Assembly (NCBI GenBank): GCA_002317225.1
Contig: DCIW01000266.1
Coordinates: 1 to 24,894, forward strand
Direction: 5' to 3'
From: Prevotellaceae bacterium UBA1716
GTDB lineage: Bacteria > Bacteroidota > Bacteroidia > Bacteroidales > Bacteroidaceae
DNA: 24,894 nucleotides
The number at the start of each line of letters is the position of its first letter. Within the stretch, counting starts at the first letter, position 1. A program made the position numbers and the translations under genes. Below are positions 1 to 6,534 of this stretch, piece after piece. The notes beneath the pieces were generated by a model that was not told the origin of the DNA, did not search any database, and saw only the letters and a list, made by a program, of their open reading frames with translations.

Positions 1-339
1 GTGGGGTATCAAACTTGGGTTAAGCTACGACTTGCCAATGCCCAGCGATATACTCCACAGGGAGACGAACAGGAAGAAACCTGCCGAATAATCGAAACTA
101 TGGATAAAGCGGGAGTGAGTGTGGATGACTATGATACATGGGTCAATATCGGCCTAATCATAGCCCATATACTTGGCGAAGGAGGCCGAAATCACTATCA
201 TATCTTCAGTCGAAACAGCTATAAGTATAAGCCTTATGACTGTGACAAGAAGTATGACAATCTAGTCAGGACGACTCGCGGAGAGGCTGGATTGGGCACT
301 TTGATATGGTTTGCGAGGAATGAGGGGGTGATTGTGTGA
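1..339 (+). CDS. C-terminal part of VirE_N/PriCT-2-type primase-like protein (partial)
   Basis: The frame is open from the first base, so the true start is outside the window and 112 residues are visible. Residues about 40-107 resemble the PriCT-2 (primase C-terminal 2) domain: a D-x-W-x-x-I-G segment, a GEGGR turn, then F-S-R-x-S-x-K-Y and D-C-D-x-x-Y, ending with GTLIWFARNEGV. In Bacteroidetes this domain usually ends BT4734/VirE_N-type proteins found on integrative elements and prophages, where it is thought to act in primase- or helicase-type replication of the element. The family assignment is from motif memory only. It suggests that the left end of the window lies in a mobile or formerly mobile segment. 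Confidence 0.6.
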   Translation: MGYQTWVKLRLANAQRYTPQGDEQEETCRIIETMDKAGVSVDDYDTWVNIGLIIAHILGEGGRNHYHIFSRNSYKYKPYDCDKKYDNLVRTTRGEAGLGTLIWFARNEGVIV

Positions 340-380
340 GAAAAGTGTAATCTAATAGTGGGTTATTTGTTTTTATGTAT

Positions 381-388
381 TATATTTG
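381..388 (+). promoter_or_regulatory. Bacteroidetes -7 promoter element
   Basis: TATATTTG matches the Bacteroidetes sigma-ABfr -7 consensus TAnnTTTG exactly. No TTTG -33 box is present at the usual distance. Transcription would start about 12 bases before the ATG at 406, which argues against the earlier in-frame GTG at 358. Confidence 0.45.
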
Positions 389-405
389 CAATAAAAAATA
401 ATATT

Positions 406-1260
406 ATGGAAATAAATGACCCACGATTAGATTACATTAAGATTATTGCACATAAGTATTGTTCACCATTTGGCGAAACAAATGAAAAGGCATTATGCAC
501 TGAAATAGACTATAATGTAACAGAAGTATTCAGCCATCAAATAGAGAAACTGCTTGAAAAATATAAAGATAAACACGAATCGTACATATCTAATGAAAAA
601 ATCCAATCATCCATCAATACTTTCGGCTTGGATGCGGAAAAATTATGGATTACTATTCTGTTCGTAATTGATTTTGTAGAAGGATGTTTTTGCCTTGTCA
701 CCCGAAGAAAACTTTCTTCAGTAAGAGAAATGGCTGGAAAGATGCTCGACATTTATGACGACACCTCTTTAATAATAAAGGTTGAGAGTAAGAAAGGACA
801 ATACGAGACTAAATTTATTGAAATGAATCGGGCATTTAAGAAATTTCTTGAAGGGATATACAACTCCAAAGGCACATATTATGATACAAGAGAAGTAGAC
901 TGGCATTATGATGGAGACCTGAGTACAGCAAAATTGGCTTACTTCACAGAGATTTTACAATACCTCCTTAATAAAAAATATACTGCTAAGAAACCAAGCA
1001 AACTTGCGTTTATAGCAAAACTTGCGTATATACTGGATTATACTAATGATGAAAGATTTATTAATGAATATGAATTAGTACCAATAAAAACAAGTATTGA
1101 TAGAAAACTGGCAGAACTAAACGGTAAAGAAAAAGTTGGAAATAAAGAATTTTATAAGAATACTATTGATACGGGCAAATTGTTAAGTGACATGATAAAG
1201 AAGAATAGGACACAACCTGACCCAGGAGGAAGTAATTATATGTTAGATTTAAATATTTAG
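406..1260 (+). CDS. Unrecognised 284-residue protein
   Basis: I do not recognise this family. The in-frame GTG at 358 would add 16 hydrophobic residues, but a consensus -7 box lies inside that extension, so I chose the ATG at 406. The protein is Lys/Glu/Tyr-rich, has no convincing signal peptide or membrane span, and looks largely helical and cytoplasmic. One aromatic and hydrophobic stretch (LWITILFVIDFVEGCFCLV, about residues 79-97) looks like a buried helix. A second recognisable stretch is W-H-Y-D-G-D-L-S-T-A-K-L-A-Y-F near residue 180, of a style seen in small ORFs on Bacteroidales conjugative elements; this is impression, not proof. It is more AT-rich than the chaperone and envelope genes here. 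It sits 66 bases after the PriCT-2 gene and is closed by a strong hairpin at 1288-1331, so it may be a single-gene transcript. Confidence 0.7.
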   Translation: MEINDPRLDYIKIIAHKYCSPFGETNEKALCTEIDYNVTEVFSHQIEKLLEKYKDKHESYISNEKIQSSINTFGLDAEKLWITILFVIDFVEGCFCLVTRRKLSSVREMAGKMLDIYDDTSLIIKVESKKGQYETKFIEMNRAFKKFLEGIYNSKGTYYDTREVDWHYDGDLSTAKLAYFTEILQYLLNKKYTAKKPSKLAFIAKLAYILDYTNDERFINEYELVPIKTSIDRKLAELNGKEKVGNKEFYKNTIDTGKLLSDMIKKNRTQPDPGGSNYMLDLNI

Positions 1261-1287
1261 ATAAATAGTTGATATTCAATTATTTTT

Positions 1288-1331
1288 AATTAAGGGAATT
1301 TTCGTCTATAAGGATGAAAGTTCCCTTAATT
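1288..1331 (+). terminator. Strong hairpin terminator after the 284-residue gene
   Basis: An 11-bp perfect outer stem (AATTAAGGGAA / TTCCCTTAATT) continues inward through 8 more pairs, including G-T wobbles, to a 6-base loop (TATAAG). The 19-bp stem is followed by a T-rich stretch. Confidence 0.7.
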
Positions 1332-1371
1332 GTTTGTGTCAATTTTTCTTTTCGCTCTTTAAGATAATGCT

Positions 1372-1379
1372 TAACTTTG
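1372..1379 (+). promoter_or_regulatory. Bacteroidetes -7 element for the 203-residue gene
   Basis: TAACTTTG matches TAnnTTTG. It implies a leader of roughly 120 bases before the ATG at 1506, long enough for RNA structure. A small CCTT-GGGC-AAGG hairpin lies just before the start codon. No clear TTTG -33 box is seen. Confidence 0.4.
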
Positions 1380-1505
1380 CACCGGATTTGAGAAACAACG
1401 GTTCCGAATCCAGACGATCTTTGGTTTATTGGAACACATATTTCTCAATCAATTTTTATTAACATTGCCCCTTTGTAATTCAAGTCCCTTGGGCAAGGCA
1501 AATTT

Positions 1506-2117
1506 ATGGCAAAGAAGCCACTTAACGTTGCAGAGGAAGCAACTCAAAACTCCTCAACAATTATTGAAGAAGCAACAAAGACTTCTTCAACACAGAATCA
1601 TATGAACAAGAAATTTGACCTTTCGAGCCTTACTGACATCGGAATGAAGTCAGAAGGACATTTGACTCAGGCTCTCGTCAATGACGATGATGCCAAGCGC
1701 TTCGTCCATACTCTTATGGAACGCAAAGAGCGCATTCAGATTGAGTTTAAGAACCACAAAAGTGATGGTTCTCCTTACATCTGGGTTACTTCACCACGCA
1801 TTGAGGGCGGTTGCTCAATCCATGCAACTGACAAGAATGCCACTTGGTTGATCACTTACCTCAAGACCGGTATCGCAGGACCTATCCCTGACACCGATGG
1901 AGAGGTGGAGATGAGCGGACACGATGACCTTGGCAAGGACATGCTCATGACTTATCTGGAGAGCAGCGAGAAGGACTTTGTGAAGTTCACTCCTCTCTTT
2001 TCCAACCCTACCTATGTGAAGGCAAAACTTCACTGCCGCAAGGGTAGTATCAACTTCACTGTCGCAAAGACAGAGAAATTTGTCGATTGGCTGAACGAAA
2101 ACAAGTTCGCAGCCTAA
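1506..2117 (+). CDS. Unrecognised 203-residue acidic protein, partner of the helicase-like gene
   Basis: I do not recognise this family. The first 35 residues are a Thr/Ser/Glu/Asn-rich, probably disordered tail with two similar segments (EEATQNSST and EEATKTSST). A compact domain follows from about residue 38 to 200. It mixes predicted strands (IQIEFKNHK, YIWVTSPRI, INFTVAKTEKF) with helices (DDAKRFVHTLMERKE, KDMLMTYLE). There is no signal peptide, membrane segment or cysteine pattern. The ATG at 1506 is preceded by a promoter-like element and a leader of about 120 bases. A hairpin (2140-2184) lies between this gene and the helicase-like gene 94 bases downstream, so the two may be co-transcribed with processing or attenuation in between. 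A substrate-binding or adaptor role is possible but speculative. Confidence 0.7.
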   Translation: MAKKPLNVAEEATQNSSTIIEEATKTSSTQNHMNKKFDLSSLTDIGMKSEGHLTQALVNDDDAKRFVHTLMERKERIQIEFKNHKSDGSPYIWVTSPRIEGGCSIHATDKNATWLITYLKTGIAGPIPDTDGEVEMSGHDDLGKDMLMTYLESSEKDFVKFTPLFSNPTYVKAKLHCRKGSINFTVAKTEKFVDWLNENKFAA

Positions 2118-2139
2118 GTATTAACTAATCAAGGATGAT

Positions 2140-2194
2140 TTAAGTGGAAGAGAAGCATAAGGCGCCACGCTTCTCTCTACTTAAGGATTCCACT
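2140..2194 (+). promoter_or_regulatory. Intergenic hairpin with alternative pairings
   Basis: AGAGAAGC (2149-2156) pairs with GCTTCTCT (2169-2176). The stem can extend through TTAAGT/ACTTAA (2140-2145 / 2179-2184) or through AGTGGAA/TTCCACT (2143-2149 / 2188-2194). These outer pairings exclude each other. No T-run follows, so this looks like an RNA-processing or attenuation element rather than a plain terminator. Confidence 0.45.
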
Positions 2195-2211
2195 AAAAAA
2201 TATTAAACAGA

Positions 2212-4065
2212 ATGAAAAAAAGAATTATTAAACTTAATAAGAATGCAGATGGTAGCATTCCATATCTCTCATCTATTATCGAAGAGATACCAACCAATAC
2301 CATCATTTGTAAGACACTCACAGGACTTGGCGCCACTTACAGCGAATGTAAGGCTAAGCGTCACTCCATAATCATAGAGCCAAATCTGCCCGTCATCATA
2401 GGTAAATGCAACTCTGAAGTTCATAAGGAAGACGGACTGTTCGGTGTGTATAAGGGTGTCAGAAAGGACCATATATCCTACTATATCAATAACCAGATAC
2501 AAGATGGCAAGTACATCAAGATCATGACAACTCCAGAGAGTTTCATGAGAGTACAGATGGCTATCCATGAGTGTGATATGGATATCATGACAGACTTCTT
2601 CCTACTCTTTGACGAATGTCATAAGGTGATACAGGACAATGACTACCGCAACACTGTGACTCTGCCATTCGACACATTCTTCTCATGTGAGAATAAGGCA
2701 TTGGTATCAGCTACACCACTTGAATTTTCAGATCCAAGATTTGAGGTGAATGGTTTCACGGAAATTGTGGTAGAACCAGATTTTGACTATTCACAAGAGG
2801 TGAAACTCGTGATGACCGACAATATCTGTGTAGCTACGCAAGTGGCTCTTGACATCAAGGTTGATGAAGAACTTGTCAATGCCCGCAACTCATTATATCC
2901 AGAGAAGGGTAGGGAAGACGCGGTATATTTCATTTTCTGCAACTCACTATGTTTTATTAAGAGTGCTATCAGAGAATTAGGAATACAGAACGAATCCAAG
3001 ATTTATTGTTCGCACAATAGTTGTGAAGATTTATCGCGCAACGGCTATACTAACTACAGCGAAAACTGGGACTCTCAGTACGCTAAGTACAACTTCTTCA
3101 CAAGTCGATTCTACAACGCATTTGACATCGAACTTGACATCAAGCCAAATGTCATTATGGTTTCAGATGGTACTATCTGTGTGCCTTCGCTTCTTGCACC
3201 AGCTACAGATGTACGCCAGATTATCGGACGATTCCGCAATGGGGTGGATAGTGTGGTTCATGTATTCACTATCAATCTGGATTTTCCAAGCCGGACTCGT
3301 AAGGATATCAAGGAGTATGTAGATTCGCAGCAGATGATATACTTGGACATTCACACCAGATGGGAGAATGCCACTACACAGGAGTCAGCCAACGCATTTT
3401 GTGATGCATGCGAATCAATGCTTCCACATTGTTGGCACAAGTGGGTGGATGATGTAGTGTATGAGAATTCATTTGCTATCGACAACTATATCGAAGACCA
3501 ATACCTTATCTCTACATATAGTGACCTGGATTGGTTCTTGAGAGAATATGAAAAGGAAAAGGGTATAAAGATAGCTTTCTTAATGCCTATATTCAAAAAG
3601 GATCCTTACAAGATACAGAAGAATAAGACTCTCAACGAACATCGTAAGGAGATTGTAGAGCAACTCGCTCTTCTCGGCGACTGTGAGTCTGAATTTGATC
3701 GTCGTGTCAAGGAGGACTTACGCAATGTGGATTCTTTCATCGTAGAGGCTTACGAACTACTTGGTCGTGAGACTATTGAGAAGCTCCAGTATTCGCGCAA
3801 GAAGATAAATGAAGCCATGATTCTGGCTCATGCTGAAGAGCGACTCCGTGGTGATGAGATACTTCGATGTATCCGCAATTCCTTCATCGTCGGTCAGTGG
3901 TATTCTGTCGATTTCATCAAGAAGGAACTCAAGCGAATCTACAAGCTCTTCAATATCGTCTCTCCAAAGGCGATTACATCACGCAGTATCAAGGACTTCT
4001 TCATCGTGAAGGAAAGCAAACGAAAGAATGTGCGTGGATATGTGATTGAACGATGTAATATATAA
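2212..4065 (+). CDS. SF2 helicase-like (DECH-box) protein with lysine-less Walker A
   Basis: The 617-residue protein has the superfamily 2 helicase layout. Motif I is at residues 34-42 (KTLTGLGAT), motif II is L-L-F-D-E-C-H at 131-137, motif III is S-A-T at 166-168, and a C-terminal motif VI is QIIGRFRNG at 336-344. The usual motif I GxGKT is G-L-G-A-T here, so the phosphate-binding lysine is absent at its normal place; K34 is the nearest lysine. About 270 further residues, rich in charged helices, follow motif VI and have no domain I can name. From memory, related proteins with T-G-x-G-A-T occur on Bacteroidales accessory DNA, so the change may be a family trait rather than decay: the frame is intact and the other motifs are well kept. 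It may bind nucleic acid with altered or no ATP hydrolysis. It follows the 203-residue gene and is closed by a hairpin at 4073-4105. Confidence 0.75.
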   Translation: MKKRIIKLNKNADGSIPYLSSIIEEIPTNTIICKTLTGLGATYSECKAKRHSIIIEPNLPVIIGKCNSEVHKEDGLFGVYKGVRKDHISYYINNQIQDGKYIKIMTTPESFMRVQMAIHECDMDIMTDFFLLFDECHKVIQDNDYRNTVTLPFDTFFSCENKALVSATPLEFSDPRFEVNGFTEIVVEPDFDYSQEVKLVMTDNICVATQVALDIKVDEELVNARNSLYPEKGREDAVYFIFCNSLCFIKSAIRELGIQNESKIYCSHNSCEDLSRNGYTNYSENWDSQYAKYNFFTSRFYNAFDIELDIKPNVIMVSDGTICVPSLLAPATDVRQIIGRFRNGVDSVVHVFTINLDFPSRTRKDIKEYVDSQQMIYLDIHTRWENATTQESANAFCDACESMLPHCWHKWVDDVVYENSFAIDNYIEDQYLISTYSDLDWFLREYEKEKGIKIAFLMPIFKKDPYKIQKNKTLNEHRKEIVEQLALLGDCESEFDRRVKEDLRNVDSFIVEAYELLGRETIEKLQYSRKKINEAMILAHAEERLRGDEILRCIRNSFIVGQWYSVDFIKKELKRIYKLFNIVSPKAITSRSIKDFFIVKESKRKNVRGYVIERCNI

Positions 4066-4072
4066 GTAAGAA

Positions 4073-4105
4073 AAGGAGTCAGCCCCGTAGTGAGGTTGAC
4101 TCCTT
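4073..4105 (+). terminator. Hairpin after the helicase-like gene
   Basis: AAGGAGTCA (4073-4081) pairs with TGACTCCTT (4097-4105), extended by GCC/GGT inside the loop side for about 12 pairs. It lies 8 bases after the stop codon and is followed by moderately T-rich sequence. Confidence 0.6.
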
Positions 4106-4330
4106 GTAGTATAATATTGGATTCTGTCTTTTCTTATTATTGTGTCAAAGTACATTTTCTTTTCTTTTATCCCTTAAAGAATTAAGGGAAAATCATTATT
4201 TTTTGTACCTATATATTGACGGGGCATATCATCCCGTCACACACATAGTGTGTCACTTTGTCATAGGAAATGTGGGAATATATGTCACATAGTTTAAAAT
4301 AATTAACTGACAAGGGGTGGGGTGGGGAAG
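4106..4330. other. Non-coding groES upstream region with stacked palindromes
   Basis: No gene is seen here. Three short dyads are visible: TCCCTTAA-AGAA-TTAAGGGA (4170-4189), TGACGGG...CCCGTCA (4217-4239) and ACACAC-ATA-GTGTGT (4239-4253), the last two sharing one base. TGTCA occurs again near 4253 and 4283. A G-rich stretch with three GGGG runs lies at 4314-4327. No CIRCE element (TTAGCACTC-N9-GAGTGCTAA) is present. Operator function is inference. Confidence 0.45.
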
Positions 4331-4345
4331 TGGCACAAAGGTTGT
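4331..4345 (+). promoter_or_regulatory. Sigma-54-like -24/-12 element of groESL
   Basis: TGGCAC-N5-TTGTA fits the RpoN consensus TGGCAC-N5-TTGCA with exact spacing and one mismatch: GT instead of GC at -12. The predicted start near 4357 gives a leader of about 35 bases to the groES ATG. A competing sigma-ABfr reading (TTG at 4342, TGAATTTT at 4360) is weaker. Confidence 0.4.
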
Positions 4346-4391
4346 ATTAGGGATAGATGTGAATTTTATAAACTCTAAAAATATAAACATT

Positions 4392-4664
4392 ATGAACATT
4401 AAACCATTAGGAGACAGAGTTCTTATACTCCCAGCTCCAGCAGAAGAGAAGACAATCGGTGGAATCATCATTCCTGATACAGCTAAGGAAAAGCCTCTAC
4501 AGGGCGAGGTAGTCGCTACTGGCAACGGCACTAAGGATGACGAAATGATCCTTAAGGTAGGCGACCAGGTTCTTTATGGCAAATATGCCGGACAGGAACT
4601 TGAGTTCGAAGGTGTGAAGTATCTTATGATGCGTCAGAACGACGTTTTGGCTATTTTGGGATAA
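4392..4664 (+). CDS. groES: GroES co-chaperonin (Hsp10)
   Basis: The 90-residue protein is the heptameric lid of the GroEL folding chamber in the cytoplasm. It begins MNIKPLGDRVLI and carries the mobile loop (about residues 17-32, with the GGIIIP hydrophobic anchor that docks on GroEL). The roof region and the C-terminal strand YLMMRQNDVLAILG follow. Length is normal for the family (about 90-97). A longer frame from 4317 would place unrelated residues in front of the conserved start, so the ATG at 4392 is chosen. groEL follows 133 bases downstream, and the usual bicistronic groESL order is kept. The gap between them is unusually structured, with a C/G palindrome and a heptamer tandem repeat. 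Confidence 0.97.
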   Translation: MNIKPLGDRVLILPAPAEEKTIGGIIIPDTAKEKPLQGEVVATGNGTKDDEMILKVGDQVLYGKYAGQELEFEGVKYLMMRQNDVLAILG

Positions 4665-4670
4665 AGGAAA

Positions 4671-4697
4671 GGCCCCCCAACCCCCGAAGGGGGAGGG
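4671..4697. repeat. GC-rich palindrome after groES (REP-like copy 1)
   Basis: CCCCC-GAA-GGGGG (4681-4693) is flanked by CCCCCCAA and AGGG, allowing the stem to extend past a small internal loop. The stretch is far more GC-rich than its surroundings and resembles the element after groEL. No T-run follows, so termination is not obvious. Confidence 0.5.
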
Positions 4698-4753
4698 TAT
4701 GCACAGAGATAAGAAAAGAAAAACAACTTAATTTACCTCCTACCACAAACCGG

Positions 4754-4789
4754 ATGGCAAATGGTAAATGGTAAATGATTAAATAGTAA
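4754..4789 (+). repeat. Heptamer tandem repeat in the groEL leader
   Basis: Five degenerate units are seen: ATGGCAA, ATGGTAA, ATGGTAA, ATGATTAA, ATAGTAA. They end 8 bases before the groEL start codon. Several units carry an ATG, in different frames because the unit is 7 bases. Confidence 0.6.
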
Positions 4790-4797
4790 ATACAACT

Positions 4798-6426
4798 ATG
4801 TCAAAAGATTTGAAATTCAATATTGAAGCACGCGAGCAGCTTAAGCAAGGTGTTGATCAGCTTGCAAATGCCGTAAAGGTGACACTTGGTCCTAAGGGTC
4901 GCAATGTAATCATCGAAAAGAAGTTTGGCGCTCCACACATCACAAAGGACGGTGTGACTGTAGCCAAGGAAATAGAACTCGCTGACCCATTCCAAAACAC
5001 TGGAGCACAGCTCGTAAAGAGTGTAGCATCAAAGACTGGCGACGACGCTGGTGATGGTACTACTACAGCAACAGTTCTCGCTCAGTCAATCGTAGCTACT
5101 GGTCTTAAGAATGTGGCTGCAGGCGCTAACCCAATGGACCTCAAGCGTGGTATCGACAAGGCTGTGACTAAGGTAGTAGAGCACATCAAGGCTCAGAGCG
5201 AACAGGTAGGTGATGACTACGACAAGATCGAACAGGTGGCTACAGTCAGTGCCAACAACGATCAGGAGATTGGTAAGCTCATCGCTGACGCTATGAAGAA
5301 GGTAAGCAAAGATGGTGTCATCACTATCGAAGAGGCTAAGGGTCGTGAAACTACTATCGGCGTGGTAGAAGGTATGCAGTTTGACCGTGGTTATCTCTCA
5401 CCATACTTCGTGACAAACACTGAGAAGATGGAGTGTGAGATGGAGAACCCACTCATCCTTATCTATGACAAGAAGATAAGCAACCTTCAGGAGTTCCTCC
5501 CAATCCTTAACCCAGCTGCACAGACTGGTCGTCCAATCCTCGTCATCGCAGAGGATGTAGAGAGTGAAGCATTGACTACACTCGTAGTGAACCGTCTCCG
5601 TGCCCAGCTCAAGATTTGTGCTGTAAAGGCTCCAGGTTTCGGTGACCGTCGTAAGGCAATGCTCGAAGACATCGCTATCCTTACAGGTGGTATCGTCATC
5701 TCAGAAGAGAAGGGCTTGAAACTCGAACAGGCTACTCTCGAAATGCTTGGTTCGGCAGAGAAGGTGACTGTATCAAAGGAGAACACTACAATCGTAGGTG
5801 GTAAGGGTCAGAAGGAACTCATCCAGGACCGTGTCAATCAGATTAAGAACGAGATCAAGTCTTCTACATCTGAGTATGACAAGGAGAAGCTTCAGGAGCG
5901 TCTCGCTAAGCTCTCAGGTGGTGTAGCAGTACTCTATGTAGGTGCAGCATCAGAAGTTGAGATGAAGGAGAAGAAGGACCGTGTTGACGATGCTCTCTGC
6001 GCTACTCGTGCAGCAATCGAAGAAGGTACTATCCCTGGTGGTGGTGTAGCCCTCATCCGTGCTATCGAGAGCCTTGAAGGTGTAGAAGGTGACAACGCTG
6101 ACGAAACTACTGGTATCAAGATCATCAAGCGTGCTATCGAAGAGCCACTCCGTCAGATCGTGGAGAACGCAGGTCTTGAGGGTAGTGTAGTAGTAGAGAA
6201 GGTTCGCAATCAGAAGGGTGACTACGGTTACAACGCTCGCAAGGACACTTACGAAAATCTCCGTGAGTCAGGTATCATCGACCCAGCTAAGGTGACTCGT
6301 GTAGCTCTTGAGAACGCAGCCTCAATCGCAGGTATGTTCCTCACTACTGAGTGTGTGATCTGTGACTCAAAGGAAGATAAGCCAGAGATGCCAATGGGCG
6401 CACCTGGAATGGGTGGAATGATGTAG
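4798..6426 (+). CDS. groEL: GroEL chaperonin (Hsp60)
   Basis: The 542-residue protein is the ATP-driven tetradecameric folding chamber of the cytoplasm and partner of GroES. It keeps the apical, intermediate and equatorial domains in normal order. Nucleotide-site residues are visible at GPKGRNV (31-37), GDGTTTAT (85-92, the Asp-Gly-Thr-Thr-Thr signature) and the GGGVAL segment near residue 413. The preceding VDDALCATRAA helix carries the catalytic Asp equivalent to D398 of E. coli. The tail ends in a short Met/Gly segment (GMGGMM), typical of GroEL. The start at 4798 is the only one giving the conserved N-terminus (SKDLKFNIEAREQL). It is probably co-transcribed with groES and ends before the bidirectional terminator at 6497-6534. 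Confidence 0.98.
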   Translation: MSKDLKFNIEAREQLKQGVDQLANAVKVTLGPKGRNVIIEKKFGAPHITKDGVTVAKEIELADPFQNTGAQLVKSVASKTGDDAGDGTTTATVLAQSIVATGLKNVAAGANPMDLKRGIDKAVTKVVEHIKAQSEQVGDDYDKIEQVATVSANNDQEIGKLIADAMKKVSKDGVITIEEAKGRETTIGVVEGMQFDRGYLSPYFVTNTEKMECEMENPLILIYDKKISNLQEFLPILNPAAQTGRPILVIAEDVESEALTTLVVNRLRAQLKICAVKAPGFGDRRKAMLEDIAILTGGIVISEEKGLKLEQATLEMLGSAEKVTVSKENTTIVGGKGQKELIQDRVNQIKNEIKSSTSEYDKEKLQERLAKLSGGVAVLYVGAASEVEMKEKKDRVDDALCATRAAIEEGTIPGGGVALIRAIESLEGVEGDNADETTGIKIIKRAIEEPLRQIVENAGLEGSVVVEKVRNQKGDYGYNARKDTYENLRESGIIDPAKVTRVALENAASIAGMFLTTECVICDSKEDKPEMPMGAPGMGGMM

Positions 6427-6429
6427 GAC

Positions 6430-6456
6430 CCCCTCTTATCCCCCTTAAGGGGGAGG
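6430..6456. repeat. GC-rich palindrome after groEL (REP-like copy 2)
   Basis: The perfect palindrome CCCCCTTAAGGGGG (6440-6453) is preceded by a C-rich half (CCCCTC) and followed by AGG, the same plan as the copy after groES. It begins a few bases after the groEL stop codon. Confidence 0.5.
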
Positions 6457-6496
6457 ATAGATAAACGGAGTTTACATATATACGATTTAAAAAAGG

Positions 6497-6534
6497 AAAA
6501 GAGGTTGAACAGTGGTTATTGTTCAGCCTCTTTT
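6497..6534. terminator. Bidirectional terminator between groEL and the nucleotidyltransferase-like gene
   Basis: A 15-bp stem with one T-G wobble (AAAAGAGGTTGAACA / TGTTCAGCCTCTTTT) encloses an 8-base loop. Thymine-rich tails follow on both strands. The stop codon of the convergent gene (6516-6518) lies within the loop, so the stem overlaps its last codons. Confidence 0.85.

Noticed and set aside
358..405. GTG start adding 16 residues to the 284-residue protein
   Set aside because: A consensus -7 promoter element lies inside the extension, and the ATG at 406 is a better start.
3023..3322. Overlapping + strand frame inside the helicase-like gene
   Set aside because: Same-strand shadow in another frame with Thr/Ser-rich nonsense sequence; the helicase motifs VI and the preceding strand lie in the main frame.
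4170..4189. TCCCTTAA/TTAAGGGA hairpin as a terminator
   Set aside because: It has no T-run on the + strand and lies after a better terminator (4073-4105); it is noted only as a palindrome.
4314..4327. Three GGGG runs as a G-quadruplex controlling groESL
   Set aside because: Only three tight runs are present; a fourth is missing nearby, so the case is too weak to list as a feature.
4239..4391. CIRCE/HrcA operator for groESL
   Set aside because: No TTAGCACTC-N9-GAGTGCTAA or close variant is visible in the upstream region.
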